From assembly GCA_010671905.1 (NCBI GenBank), contig JAAHII010000001.1, forward strand, positions 6,720,026-6,784,025: a DNA stretch of 64,000 nucleotides, in the 5' to 3' direction. Below are positions 1 through 8,793 of this stretch, one piece after another. The DNA is from Leptolyngbya sp. SIOISBB. GTDB taxonomy: Bacteria > Cyanobacteriota > Cyanobacteriia > Phormidesmidales > Phormidesmidaceae. Each line of letters begins with the position of its first letter. Within the stretch, counting starts at the first letter, position 1. A program made the translations under genes and the position numbers. The notes under the pieces were generated by a model that saw only the letters and a program-made list of their open reading frames with translations, was not told the DNA's origin and ran no database searches.

Positions 1-29
1 CCTTGATACCTCCTGTTAGGTAGCATGCC

Positions 30-45
30 TCACCCAAGTGGGTGA
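30..45. repeat. Short intergenic palindrome TCACCCA-AG-TGGGTGA
   Basis: Seven-base arms TCACCCA/TGGGTGA are separated by two bases. Related sequences occur at 2335-2370 and 8300-8313, each outside genes, so this is a recurring motif. It lies just past the 3' end of the kinase gene on the minus strand. It may be a regulator binding site or a small dispersed repeat; the sequence does not decide between them. Confidence 0.45.
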
Positions 46-64
46 ATCAAAATGACGATGGCAA

Positions 65-619
65 TCAGGTCAATCCCGTCACGTGCAAAATTTCATCACG
101 AGTCTCTTCGGGTGTTTTGCCCTTTGTGTACACCGTGAACTTGGCCAGCTTAGCGTTGGAGGGATGGTGGACAAAGTGTTCGTTGGTTTGGCGAATATCG
201 TCGGGCAAATCACGGTTGCGATCGGCCAAAATCCTTACAGATTCATCCAGATCAGGTGACGGCAGCAGCAACACCACATGGGGATAGGGGGCGAGGGCGC
301 GCTGCACCCGAGCAAATAGCGCGGCATCCTCGTAGACCGAGTGACCCGCCCCAAAATCGATGACGCAGTCGGTCTGTTCCGCCAGCAACCGCTCGACAGC
401 ATGGGCCTCAAACGGTTGCCAATATTGAATGATGGCCCAGGCCCCGCCCGCTTCCCGTTTTTGCTGAGCGAGGGCTGGGTCGTAGCCAATCTCGTCGTAA
501 TAGCCCCAACGCAGTTCGTCCATTGAGCATTGAGGCAGCGCCAACTGGGTGGCCAGCAGTTCTCCAATGGTCGATTTACCGACGCCTTGAGGGCCAATGA
601 GAATAATGTCGGATGGCAT
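65..619 (-). CDS. P-loop kinase, shikimate-kinase-like
   Basis: A 184-residue cytosolic protein. The N-terminus has a hydrophobic strand followed by a Walker A motif (GPQGVGKST, residues 9-17), as in shikimate kinase and related small nucleotide kinases. An acidic residue stretch follows (CSMDELRWGYYDEIGYD), and a Walker-B-like strand reads CVIDFGAGHSVYED. The length suits a single-domain kinase. The shikimate-binding signatures of AroK are not obvious, so the substrate is unknown and it may be a general AAA/shikimate-kinase-fold protein. The ATG start at 619 is followed at once by the P-loop strand, as usual. It stands alone: the next minus-strand gene starts upstream across about 285 bases with no recognisable gene. 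Confidence 0.8.
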   Translation of the reverse strand: MPSDIILIGPQGVGKSTIGELLATQLALPQCSMDELRWGYYDEIGYDPALAQQKREAGGAWAIIQYWQPFEAHAVERLLAEQTDCVIDFGAGHSVYEDAALFARVQRALAPYPHVVLLLPSPDLDESVRILADRNRDLPDDIRQTNEHFVHHPSNAKLAKFTVYTKGKTPEETRDEILHVTGLT

Positions 620-904
620 GGCAATATCTTCTACAAGTGATAAAAAAGGTACTCAAAAATAACAGCCTGATGACCAAAGTGTGGCAGTCCCAAATTCTGC
701 CAGAGTGCGTTTCCATCTCAAGGATGTGATTTAAGCGTCCCCGCTTGTGGCGTGGATACTTTCGCATTGGCCAGACAGCAGCGGCTGAAAAATCGTTTGT
801 ACAACGTTAGCTAGCTAGACCGTGTGACCGACGGCTTGATCCGTCTCGATGTACTGAACTGAGATGTACTGACTGATAGGACAAGCCCAACCCTGCAATC
901 CTCT

Positions 905-1615
905 CTAGACCGGATCTTGGTGCCGTGCTCTTTGAGGGTGAGCATAGGGCCTAATCACCAAGGCAACTCCAACAGCCCAGCCGATTGAAGCGGCCCATCC
1001 TGCGACGATGTCGCTAGGGTAATGGACGCCAAGGTAAAGTCGGGTCCACCCGATCGCTAGCACAAATATGCCACCCAAAAGTGTGACCAGCCATTGCCAG
1101 CGGCTACCCCGCAGCAAAATGACTAGGGCGGCAATGAAAGTCATGCTGGACATGGCATGACCGCTAGGAAAGCTGTAATCCAGTTCCGGTGCGGGGGAGT
1201 CCCACAGAGCCGGGCGGGAACGCGCCGCGAGTGATTTAACGGTGACATTGATGAGCATGCTGCCTATAAGCGTCAGGCTGTAATAGGTGAGCGATCGCCA
1301 GCGACGCTGCCCGAGAAGGACTAAACCAATGATGAGCGCCAGCGGAAAAACGCCCCAATACACCCCAAACTGCGTCAGCACAACCGCAAACCGATCGAGC
1401 TGGGGTGAGGCCGTCTCACGTAGCCACAGCAGTATCGGCTGGTCCCAGGCAAGCCCTTCTTTCTCCCAAACTTCACCGGCCAACTCAGCAAATATCTGCA
1501 AGGGCAGGAGTACGCCCACAAACAGGACTAGCAGGGCCTGATAATGGCGACGTATCAGCTGCCAACCGGACTCGAAAAGCGCCCCTAGACGCTGCCAAGA
1601 CTTAAAACGGCGCAT
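905..1615 (-). CDS. PAP2-family membrane phosphatase
   Basis: A 236-residue integral membrane protein with about five or six hydrophobic segments. It carries all three motifs of the PAP2/type-2 phosphatidate phosphatase family: KSLAARSRP (KX6RP form), PSGH (SFPSGHAMSS) and TRLYLGVHYPSD (SRX5HX3D form with T for S). The conserved histidines act as acid and nucleophile in a phospho-enzyme mechanism. Likely substrates are phosphatidate, undecaprenyl diphosphate or another lipid phosphate at the outer face of the plasma membrane; the sequence does not choose. The start ATG at 1615 follows a GAGG-like site. It is a monocistronic minus-strand gene. Confidence 0.88.
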   Translation of the reverse strand: MRRFKSWQRLGALFESGWQLIRRHYQALLVLFVGVLLPLQIFAELAGEVWEKEGLAWDQPILLWLRETASPQLDRFAVVLTQFGVYWGVFPLALIIGLVLLGQRRWRSLTYYSLTLIGSMLINVTVKSLAARSRPALWDSPAPELDYSFPSGHAMSSMTFIAALVILLRGSRWQWLVTLLGGIFVLAIGWTRLYLGVHYPSDIVAGWAASIGWAVGVALVIRPYAHPQRARHQDPV

Positions 1616-1770
1616 GTCAAACTAACCTCGCTAACGCGCAACTTAACCCAAGCGTTATGCCAATGCCTTTGGGGCAGTTGAGCCACAAGACTATGAATAG
1701 ACTTGCCCATGGTAGACCATGGTTAACGTTTGATTAAGTTGTCGAACATGACAGCTGCAAACATCTATCG

Positions 1771-2238
1771 CTACTCATTAGCAGTATCAGTAGCTATTGA
1801 CATTAACGTCTTTAGACGGAGATAGATATAAAGGGTTGTGCCGATAACGACTAGCTGTGCCAAGTAGAATTGAAGCCAGCCTGAAAGCAGCGAAGACCCT
1901 AGAAAACGAATGAGGGTGAGCAGCACCGCATAGACTAGATCAGCTCGAATAGATAGAGATGCGGTCAGGCAAATAAATCGCTCAACAAAATTCTGATTAT
2001 CGCCTTGACGATTGACACGATAGCTAGCAATGATGCCCCACACTGGAATGCCCCACAGGGCTAACAGAGGCAAGCCGTATACACTAAACAGCGACCGAAA
2101 AGTCTCTAAAATACCGCTCTCACCAAAGATGGCGGAGAGTGCAATCAAGACCCAGAGAAAATTGAGCTTTTCTCTTTCGGTTAGGGTGTCATCTCGCAAG
2201 GCGATCGCAACTCTTTGAGGACTTTGAAAAATCGTCAA
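1771..2238 (-). CDS. Hypothetical membrane protein
   Basis: A 155-residue protein that I do not recognise. After a charged N-terminus (about residues 1-25) there are four likely membrane spans: NFLWVLIALSAIFG, VYGLPLLALWGIPVWGIIAS, a region near LVYAVLLTLIRFLG and FYLAQLVVIGTTLYIYL. The only in-frame start I see is TTG at 2238, so the start is uncertain. The inverted repeat at 2335-2370 lies about 100-130 bases upstream and could be part of its control region. Function is unknown. Confidence 0.5.
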   Translation of the reverse strand: MTIFQSPQRVAIALRDDTLTEREKLNFLWVLIALSAIFGESGILETFRSLFSVYGLPLLALWGIPVWGIIASYRVNRQGDNQNFVERFICLTASLSIRADLVYAVLLTLIRFLGSSLLSGWLQFYLAQLVVIGTTLYIYLRLKTLMSIATDTANE

Positions 2239-2334
2239 AATTCAGCTCCAGTTGCTTGTGAATAAAGAGAAAATTTCAAACGCTACAGTACAACAGTAAG
2301 ACAGTCTTACTCCAGTTTAAACCCTACTGGCGGG

Positions 2335-2370
2335 CACCCAACTGGATAAAAAGAATGCCCCAGTTGGGTG
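2335..2370. repeat. Inverted repeat CACCCAACTGG / CCAGTTGGGTG
   Basis: Perfect 11-base arms at 2335-2345 and 2360-2370 around a 14-base loop. The right arm and flanks (CCCAGTTGGGTGA, 2359-2371) are identical over 13 bases to 8301-8313. It sits between the Clp-N gene's 3' end and the hypothetical membrane gene's 5' end. No U-run follows on either strand, so it is not an obvious intrinsic terminator. Confidence 0.55.
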
Positions 2371-2420
2371 AGGTTCTATGTCTAAGATTTTCAAAGAAGG
2401 GATGACAAGGCGCTGTCTCT

Positions 2421-3086
2421 CTAGGGTCGGTCTTTGACTATCGCCACCTCCAACTGCTGGGCCAACTGCACCAAATCGATCGCTAATTCGTCTTTAAGAA
2501 TGTAGGTCGCTAAGCCACCACTTTCTTTAGCTTCATCCAACATCTCAAGCAGCAGATGCTCCGGCGCGATTTGAGCAGACTCAGCCATCGGTGTTGAGGA
2601 GAGCCTGAGTGATTGCGCCCGATCTAGTGCTAGCTCAATGACGCGTTTGGTCCGCAGCGCCAAGGGTAGTCGGGTCGGCTGCCAGCCCGCTGGTGGATGA
2701 GGGCGCACGCCCAGCTATTTCGCCACGAGAGGCTGCACCTTCGCAAACGTCACATCGAACGCCGCCAGTACTTGAGCCGCCAGATTCTCATCGTCGGCCA
2801 GCAACCCCAAAAGGAATCCTTCTGTCCCTAAAATATCAAAGTTGATCTGGCGAATTGCTTGTTCTCCTCGCTGCAGTACCTGCTGAGTAGCGGGACTCAA
2901 GATTTTGGTTATGGGAATCAACGACTCCGTCACTTCACCCAACGTCAAAAACGAAACAGCTTTCAGCATGTACTCAAAGGTGGTTTCGTCCATGCTGCCC
3001 CAGTCGGCGGTTGACAGCCCTGCTTGCTGATACATGCGGGTCAGTGAGGCATAAATGTCATGATCGCCATCCACAACAGATTTCAT
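2421..3086 (-). pseudogene. Clp N-terminal-repeat protein split by an in-frame amber codon
   Basis: The protein has two stretches resembling the Clp N-terminal (ClpA/C adaptor-binding) repeat. The first half (3086-2715) contains FDILGTEGFLLGLLADDENLAAQVLAAF. The second (2708-2421) contains RTKRVIELALDRAQSLR and IAPEHLLLEMLDEA. The halves are in the same frame, separated only by TAG at 2715-2717 and two further codons, so one roughly 220-residue protein is interrupted by a nonsense codon. Such proteins have no ATPase domain and probably bind partners. Its ATG overlaps the TGA of the upstream MerR gene (ATGA), implying translational coupling. Either the gene is decaying, or the stop is a sequence error or is read through; the truncated 123-residue form may still be made. 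Confidence 0.75.
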
Positions 3087-3644
3087 GCTGCCCAGCCAAC
3101 GTCTGGCGAGTAACGCACGTCAGGGCTGTTGAAGGCAGTCCCTTTTGCCATTTCAGCTCGGACTTGGGTCAGCAGATCTTCCCAATCGGCCTCGTTTTCC
3201 TGAAAGCGATCGGCGATCGCGGTCTGCTGCTCGGGGGTGAAATATTGTTCAGTCATGGTGATGGTCTCCATTGCTTCAATCAGGGTTTCAACCGCCACCG
3301 ATTGAGTGGTTTGCAGCTCTTGGGCAATGCCGCTGAGACGCTTGAGCAGGGTTTGAGAGAGGGCGATTTGCTCCCGGAGGCGATCGCGGTGCAGGTCAAT
3401 TACCTGCGGTAAGGAATAGTCAGGACTAACTAGACACTCGCGAATTTCGCTGAGTGACAGGCCCAACTGCCGCAGTGATAGGATCTGCTGCAGTCGAATA
3501 ATGTCCTCATTGCTATACAGCCGATGATCGGCCTCGGTGCGATGCGATGGCACCAGTAATCCAATTTCGTCGTAGTAATGTAACGTCCGAATCGAGAGGC
3601 CGGTTTGTTTGGCCAGTTCACCAATTTTTTAAGCGACTAGACAT
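3083..3644 (-). CDS. MerR-family regulator, frameshifted in an A6 run at its start
   Basis: The annotatable frame starts in mid-domain, but a typical MerR N-terminus lies just upstream in another frame: after ATG at 3644 (preceded by GAGGGGA) one reads MSSRL, then KIGELAKQTGLSIRTLHYYD. The shift falls in the A6 run (T6 at 3625-3630 on the plus strand), and removing one A restores a continuous protein of about 186 residues. The rest shows the MerR winged helix and dimerisation helix (RQLGLSLSEIRECL), then a region with EQYFTPEQQTAIADRF, resembling the TipA-like effector domain. It is co-transcribed with the Clp-N gene. The shift may be a sequencing error (see findings) or a real lesion in a decaying locus. 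Confidence 0.78.
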
Positions 3645-3841
3645 GAATCCCCTCAGTGCCTATTTCTCAAAGGATTGCGGTTGATGCTGGCATCCTAGAC
3701 CCTGACGTTACGTGAGGTTCAAGGGGGTAAAACCAGCATTTTTAGGTTTCAAGGTAACTGCCTGATTTAATTGCGGTTAGGATCAACGACATCCGCAACC
3801 CCAGCCGGCTTTAAATTTCTTTTGGATACTGAAGGCAAACT

Positions 3842-4444
3842 ATGACAACGCTGTTGATCCAGACAGAAAGTATTCCCCTAACCGTTAATCTGCCGATGCC
3901 GGTGGCTATGACGGTGGCAGAGTTTTACTCATTTTGTCAGGCCAATCGCGATTTGCGTATCGAGCGCACCGCTGACGGAGAAGTGATTATCATGCCACCC
4001 GCTTTTTCCGACACAGGCAATCGTAACCTCAAGATTGCCCAGCAGTTGGCCAACTGGGCAGATCAGGATGGGACTGGGGAAACCTTTGACTCTAGTACTG
4101 GCTTCACCCTGCCAAATGGGGCAACCCGATCGCCCGATGCCGCCTGGATTCGGCTGGAACGGTGGAATGCACTAACAGAAGCAGAAAAAGCATCCTTTGC
4201 GCCCATTTGCCCCGATTTTGTGGTTGAGCTGAAGTCGTCTAGTGATGCTTTGAGTCGGCTAAAAGCCAAGATGGCGGAGTATCTGGACAACGGGACGTTG
4301 CTGGGATTCCTGATCGATCGCCAACAGCGCCAGGTTCATATTTATCGGCCTGGTCAAGAGTCTGAGGTTTTAGAGAATCCCGATGGGGTGAGTGGCGATC
4401 CAGAAATGCCTGGATTTTTGCTGCAAATGGCCCGAATTTGGTAG
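3842..4444 (+). CDS. Uma2-family endonuclease-fold protein
   Basis: A 200-residue protein of the Uma2 (DUF820) family, which is greatly expanded in cyanobacteria and has the PD-(D/E)XK nuclease fold. The core is visible: TRSPDAAWIRLERW (the catalytic Asp of SPDAAW), CPDFVVELKSSSD (the E-x-K element) and the C-terminal dimerising region VHIYRPGQ. Activity has rarely been shown, and many members are thought to derive from mobile-element-associated nucleases. It stands alone on the plus strand between minus-strand genes. The ATG at 3842 follows GAAGG. Confidence 0.9.
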   Translation: MTTLLIQTESIPLTVNLPMPVAMTVAEFYSFCQANRDLRIERTADGEVIIMPPAFSDTGNRNLKIAQQLANWADQDGTGETFDSSTGFTLPNGATRSPDAAWIRLERWNALTEAEKASFAPICPDFVVELKSSSDALSRLKAKMAEYLDNGTLLGFLIDRQQRQVHIYRPGQESEVLENPDGVSGDPEMPGFLLQMARIW

Positions 4445-4580
4445 CCACCCTTGGGTTTTATCCCGCAATCGCAACCGACATTTCTCCCTTTTATGCAAGG
4501 CAAGCTCCTAAGAAATTGAGAGTTTAGTGCAGTCTCTGACGTTTGCATTGAGTGGCAGAAGTCCGCAATTTGCTCCATCC

Positions 4581-5381
4581 CTACTTTGAGGGAGCAGCAA
4601 CACTACCGGCTAAGATCCCGCCATCAATATTTAGCTCGATCCCAGTTACATATTTCGATTCATCACTCGCTAAATACAACGCGGCATAGGCCACATCGTC
4701 CGGAGTACCCATCACTTTTAACGGCACATCGGCGGCGATCGCTTTGATGGCCGCCTCTCGTTGTGGCCCCTCGCCAATCATGGCATCCCACATGGGCGTG
4801 AGAATTGCACCGGGATGAATCGAGTTACATCGAATCGGATAGCCCTTTTCGGCGCAATATAGGGCGACTGATTTGCTGTGATTACGAACCGCCGCTTTAC
4901 TCGATGCATAGGCTACGGCTGCAGGAATTCCCACCAATCCCGATCGCGAGGAGATATTGACAATACTGGCCCTGGCTGAGGCTTTCATGAGCTTGATGGC
5001 ATACTTACATCCCAAGGCCACCCCCTCTAGATTGGTCGCATGAACCTTGTGCCAGCTGGCCATATCAAGATTTTCCGGATCATGGGGGCCACTGGTTTCT
5101 AAAAATCCGGTGATCCCCGCATTGTTGATGACAATGTCCAAATGGCCATATTTTTGTTCAATATCGTCAGCCAGTGCTTGCCATTCTGCTTCCACCGCCA
5201 CATCCAGATGCCGGTATTCAGAATTTCCGGCAACGTCTCGCGCAGACTTTTCGCCCAGCACATCATTGATGTCGCTCAAGATTACCGTCGCCCCTTCACT
5301 CGCAAGCAACTTCGCGATCGCGAGTCCGATGCCTCTGGCCGCACCGGTCACCAGCGCGATTTTGTCTTCAACTCTTCGCAT
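4581..5381 (-). CDS. Short-chain dehydrogenase/reductase (classical SDR)
   Basis: A 266-residue NAD(P)-dependent oxidoreductase. The cofactor-binding motif is TGAARGIG near residue 13. Asp in LSDIND at the end of the second strand suggests NAD preference. NNAG (INNAGIT) and the catalytic Ser (VNISSRSG), Tyr and Lys (YASSK) are all present. The C-terminal YVTGIELNIDGG is typical of glucose-1-dehydrogenase or 3-oxoacyl-ACP-reductase-like members. Substrate cannot be assigned. The ATG at 5381 has a GGAG box six bases upstream. It is a single gene on the minus strand. Confidence 0.9.
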   Translation of the reverse strand: MRRVEDKIALVTGAARGIGLAIAKLLASEGATVILSDINDVLGEKSARDVAGNSEYRHLDVAVEAEWQALADDIEQKYGHLDIVINNAGITGFLETSGPHDPENLDMASWHKVHATNLEGVALGCKYAIKLMKASARASIVNISSRSGLVGIPAAVAYASSKAAVRNHSKSVALYCAEKGYPIRCNSIHPGAILTPMWDAMIGEGPQREAAIKAIAADVPLKVMGTPDDVAYAALYLASDESKYVTGIELNIDGGILAGSVAAPSK

Positions 5382-5597
5382 GTAATCTCCATCACCGATA
5401 ACAATGAAAAAATTCTAGGCCTCGCGCTCCAGATAATCGGAGCAGGATTGTTGTAGCAGTCCTGAGGGGGCAAGTTCTTTGACAAGTAAATAATTAACCT
5501 CAACCGGATTAACGAGGTTCGAAAGCCCCATAGATTTGTCTAGACCGAGCAGCAGTCTTAGGTTTTATTTTCATCAGTATGCTCAATATTCCACGGA

Positions 5598-6407
5598 TTA
5601 AGCCACTTGCTCAACTGCCTGAGAAGTGTTACCAGGCGTCAAAGTTGGTGGCAGGGGATGTCCCTGAATCCAGCCGTCTAGGGTGCGGGCAAATAAGTCA
5701 GGATTTTCGTTAGACCAGCCGTGGCCGACCTGCGGGACGATGTAGCATTGCGCATGCAGGGCTTGCTGCTGAAAAATATCGAGAGAGTCGAGGATAATGG
5801 GATGCTCTCTTGCACCCGCTAAAAACAGCTTCCGACAGGGGGACTGCAAAGCCGCTTGAGGTGGGGCGAAATCTAACACTTGTTGACCGATTTTGGCAAC
5901 TGTTTGGCGAATATTCTGTTTGGCCTGCTCAAGATATTTCGTCAGCTCAGACGGCGGGATGTTGAAGCCCCTGGCATTCAGTTCCCATAGCCGATCACTC
6001 GGCAAAAACGGGGGCATGGCCCAGTGCATCACGCTCATCATTTCCCGTTGGGGAATCGGCTCTGCATGAACGCCGCTGATCATGACGGCGTCGATTTGTT
6101 GAGGAATAGCTGACAGCAGGTGCATCGCCACGTACCCCCCGATGGAGGTGCCGACGACCGACACTTGAGCGGATGGCATTCTTGCTTGCAGTAACTCAGC
6201 GACTTGGTGTGCAGTGTCCTCAAAACTCACCCAGTCGACCTGATTGCTGTTGCCGTGGCCCGGCAAATCAACGGCGATGCAGTGGTAGTTTTCTAAGCGA
6301 TCAATCACCGATCGCCACATCCAGGCGCCGGTATTGGCTCCATGCAAAAAGAGGATGCTTGGGGCGTCGGGCTGGCCGTATTCGTAAAATTTCATAGCTT
6401 GAGGCAA
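5598..6407 (-). CDS. Alpha/beta hydrolase, last gene of three-gene operon
   Basis: A 269-residue alpha/beta-hydrolase-fold protein. It shows the oxyanion-hole HG (LFLHGANTGAWMW), the nucleophile elbow VVGTSIGGY (G-T-S-I-G, Ser at about residue 108), and a C-terminal catalytic His in VPQVGHGWSNENPD. It overlaps the preceding glycosyltransferase gene by 16 bases, so the two are translationally coupled. It may be an esterase acting on the glycosyltransferase substrate or product; that link is inferred from gene order only. Confidence 0.87.
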   Translation of the reverse strand: MPQAMKFYEYGQPDAPSILFLHGANTGAWMWRSVIDRLENYHCIAVDLPGHGNSNQVDWVSFEDTAHQVAELLQARMPSAQVSVVGTSIGGYVAMHLLSAIPQQIDAVMISGVHAEPIPQREMMSVMHWAMPPFLPSDRLWELNARGFNIPPSELTKYLEQAKQNIRQTVAKIGQQVLDFAPPQAALQSPCRKLFLAGAREHPIILDSLDIFQQQALHAQCYIVPQVGHGWSNENPDLFARTLDGWIQGHPLPPTLTPGNTSQAVEQVA

Positions 6408-7693
6408 TGCTTGGTCTGTGTGGTGGTGAGGACGGGGCTGCCGGTCGATATCACCTGCTCGATGATGTCGGCGGCTTGTGGGGTTCCCCCGGCAGCGCGA
6501 ATCGTCTTTTGCAGACGAACCGCATGGTGTCGATAAGCGGGTTGGATCAATACCTGACGAATTTTGCGACGCAGTTTAGCGACGGTCAATCGGCGGGGCA
6601 ACATCACCTCCCCGGTGCCCGTCCAGGCAATACGGGCAGCGACACCAGGCTGGTCGTTGGTAATGGGTATCGCCACCATCGGAACGCCGTTGCTCAGGGA
6701 TTCCAGTACGGTATTCATGCCCGCGTGGGTAATTGTCAGGGCGGCCTTTGACAAGAGTTGCAGTTGAGGAGCGTAGCCCACCACCAAGGGTGAACCGGGT
6801 AGGGTGGGCAGTGAGTTGGGCGAAGTCCCGCCGCCGAGAGCGATCACCAGTTGTACATCGAGATTTTCACAAGCCGCTGCGATCGCTTCAAACAGTCTGA
6901 ACAGCCGATTTTGCAGTGTTCCCAAAGAGGCATAAATCAGCGGTTGCCCCGTGAGCTGATCAAAGGGAAACGCCACCGGCTCGCGACTGGCCACATCGGT
7001 AAACGGGCCAGTGAAGTGAAAGCATGCAGGCAAAGACTGGCGAGGGAACTCAAACTGAGCTGGTTGCTGGCAAATCTGAGCCAGTTCCGAATAAGTATCG
7101 GTGGTGTATTGCAGAGGGGGCAAATGCCACTGCTGCCGATAGCCCGCAATCTGCCGGATACTGTCTCTAGCCAGGGTGGCCAGCAGTTGATAACCGATCG
7201 CATTGCGCAGCTTGGCCCACCCGATGGGGTGATAGCCCCAATGGGTAAAAAAGGGGGGCACAGACGGCTCGGGGTTGAACATCAAGGCGCAGCACACGGT
7301 GACAAAGGGCAGGTCGAGCACCTGGGCAATTGTGGAGCCACTATATAGAGATTGATCCACGAGCAGGCAATCAACCCCCGCCAGTTTGAGCGCTGGCGGG
7401 CCTTCTTCTAGCAAGATCGCGGTGGCGTGCTTGATTAACTTCAGGGAATATCGCAACGCCGCAATACCGCTGAGTTCACCAAGGGTCTGCAGAGATTGTC
7501 GCGTCGAGCCTGGGGGAAAATCAGCTGTGCCGATCGCCAAGAATTCCAAACTCGCCGCTAGGACTTTCGCTTCTCCGTCCAAAAAGCCAACGATGGTCAC
7601 ACGATGCGATCGCCGCTGGAGTTCACGACCAAGGGCGATCATCGGATTAAGATGCCCGGTCAGGGTTGGGCAGAGGATGCCGATATGAGCCAT
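6392..7693 (-). CDS. GT1/MGT-family glycosyltransferase, CrtX-like
   Basis: A 433-residue GT-B glycosyltransferase. The N-terminus (GILCPTLTGHLNPMIALGREL) has the His typical of the MGT/UDP-glycosyltransferase catalytic base. The C-terminal nucleotide-sugar site reads VVGYAPQLQLLSKAALTITH, then HAGMNTVLESLSNGVPMVAI and TNDQPGVAARI, which is close to the plant UGT signature. The family glycosylates lipophilic acceptors such as carotenoids, macrolides or sterols. It lies 6 bases downstream of the SnoaL-like gene and overlaps the hydrolase gene, so the three form one operon, perhaps tailoring a small molecule. Confidence 0.87.
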   Translation of the reverse strand: MAHIGILCPTLTGHLNPMIALGRELQRRSHRVTIVGFLDGEAKVLAASLEFLAIGTADFPPGSTRQSLQTLGELSGIAALRYSLKLIKHATAILLEEGPPALKLAGVDCLLVDQSLYSGSTIAQVLDLPFVTVCCALMFNPEPSVPPFFTHWGYHPIGWAKLRNAIGYQLLATLARDSIRQIAGYRQQWHLPPLQYTTDTYSELAQICQQPAQFEFPRQSLPACFHFTGPFTDVASREPVAFPFDQLTGQPLIYASLGTLQNRLFRLFEAIAAACENLDVQLVIALGGGTSPNSLPTLPGSPLVVGYAPQLQLLSKAALTITHAGMNTVLESLSNGVPMVAIPITNDQPGVAARIAWTGTGEVMLPRRLTVAKLRRKIRQVLIQPAYRHHAVRLQKTIRAAGGTPQAADIIEQVISTGSPVLTTTQTKHCLKL

Positions 7694-7699
7694 CGCTAT

Positions 7700-8116
7700 C
7701 TACGCGGCCTGCTCGGGGTGGCCCGCTGATTTCACCTTATAGACAGAGGGAATATCCCAGGCTTCGGTGATGCGATCGTCGACGATGCGCCAGACCACCA
7801 CCGCATCTAATTCAAACGATTCACCAGCAAACGTCATACTGGGGTTGGCATGGACCACCACCAGCTCCTCACCCACGGGAATGACCTGATGGATCTTGAC
7901 GTTAAAGGTATTGTCGGTGACAGCAGCCAGCTTTTCAAAAAAGGCACAGAGACCTTTAATGCCCTGATAATCGCCTGCGATCTCCGGTAAAGCGGGATTG
8001 AAGTAGTGCCAGACAAAGGTATCGGCAATCAGGTCTTGGGCGCTATCCAGGTTGTGAGGCAGTAGTTTCTCCAAACGTTCTAGAAGCGACAAATTGGTTT
8101 GTACAGCAGTATTCAT
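7700..8116 (-). CDS. SnoaL/NTF2-like protein
   Basis: A small protein of about 138 residues with the NTF2-like cone fold: ADTFVWHYFNPALPE, then IAGDYQGIKGLCAFFEKLAA, and alternating beta strands ending in VWRIVDDRITEAWDI. Relatives (SnoaL, ketosteroid isomerase, limonene-epoxide hydrolase) bind or isomerise small hydrophobic ligands. I chose ATG at 8116, with AGGA about 8 bases upstream, over the in-frame TTG at 8137. It is the first gene of the operon with the glycosyltransferase and hydrolase. Confidence 0.83.
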   Translation of the reverse strand: MNTAVQTNLSLLERLEKLLPHNLDSAQDLIADTFVWHYFNPALPEIAGDYQGIKGLCAFFEKLAAVTDNTFNVKIHQVIPVGEELVVVHANPSMTFAGESFELDAVVVWRIVDDRITEAWDIPSVYKVKSAGHPEQAA

Positions 8117-8793
8117 AGTCTGATTCCTGTTAGTCAATCAAGGGGGGCGAAACCGTAGAGGAACTCAGGGGGGCACCCGAAGAACACTGCGCAGGCAGAA
8201 CCTGACTGTCGGCCATTCACCTCACCGATGCCTCACTGTATGCGGGGGCGATGGTGTTGCTCTACCTACAGCTGGGTGGCCGCCTGGGGAAAAGTCGTGA
8301 CCCAGTTGGGTGACCCTGATAGCAGGACTCAAACGAGCTGATCGGTTGATAAAATAGAAGCTGCTTTGCGGCTGTGAGAAAACCCTCTCGTGACGATGGT
8401 GGCCCTCGGGAGTTGGCTGTAGAGCCGCGTTAGCGAGTAAGGAATTACTTTTGCGACAACGGCAGTGGTCAGAGGTTGATCGATGCAGAATGCCTTGCCG
8501 AAGTCGTCGAAGGACACTGTCAATTCAGCTTTCGCGATCGCCTCTATTGAGGGCTAATGGGGTGAACGGTAGCGGTTCATTGAGCGCACACCCACCAATC
8601 CTCGCGGGCATGGAAGGTAATACCCGTTCTTGAAGACCCGACTACAGATTTCCCACCCCATGCCCTTTCACCCTGCTACCTTCACACCTGTGGCATGGGT
8701 AACTCCAGAACAGAACATTGGTATAACCCAGCGCCTCATCATGCCACGCCCAACGGGAGTGACTGGACCACGCGAAAATCATGACGCCGGAGA
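8117..8793. other. Intergenic region without a convincing gene
   Basis: About 680 bases between two minus-strand operons. It should contain the promoter of the SnoaL operon near its left end. The only marked feature is the motif at 8300-8313 (CCCAGTTGGGTGA), shared with 2359-2371. Several short open frames on both strands lack family resemblance and good start sites. Confidence 0.5.
8300..8313. repeat. Copy of the ACCCAGTTGGGTGA motif
   Basis: The core ACCCA-GT-TGGGT is palindromic, and the 13 bases at 8301-8313 are identical to 2359-2371. It lies about 185 bases upstream of the SnoaL gene start. It could be an operator shared with the locus at 2.3 kb, or simply a dispersed repeat. Confidence 0.4.

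Noticed and set aside
1708-1723. CCATGG-TAGA-CCATGG repeat upstream of the PAP2 gene as an operator
   Set aside because: Short and self-palindromic halves occur by chance; no second copy was seen.
5500-5560. Possible tRNA because of GAGGTTCGAAAGCC
   Set aside because: Only a T-loop-like string is present; no acceptor or anticodon stem can be formed around it.
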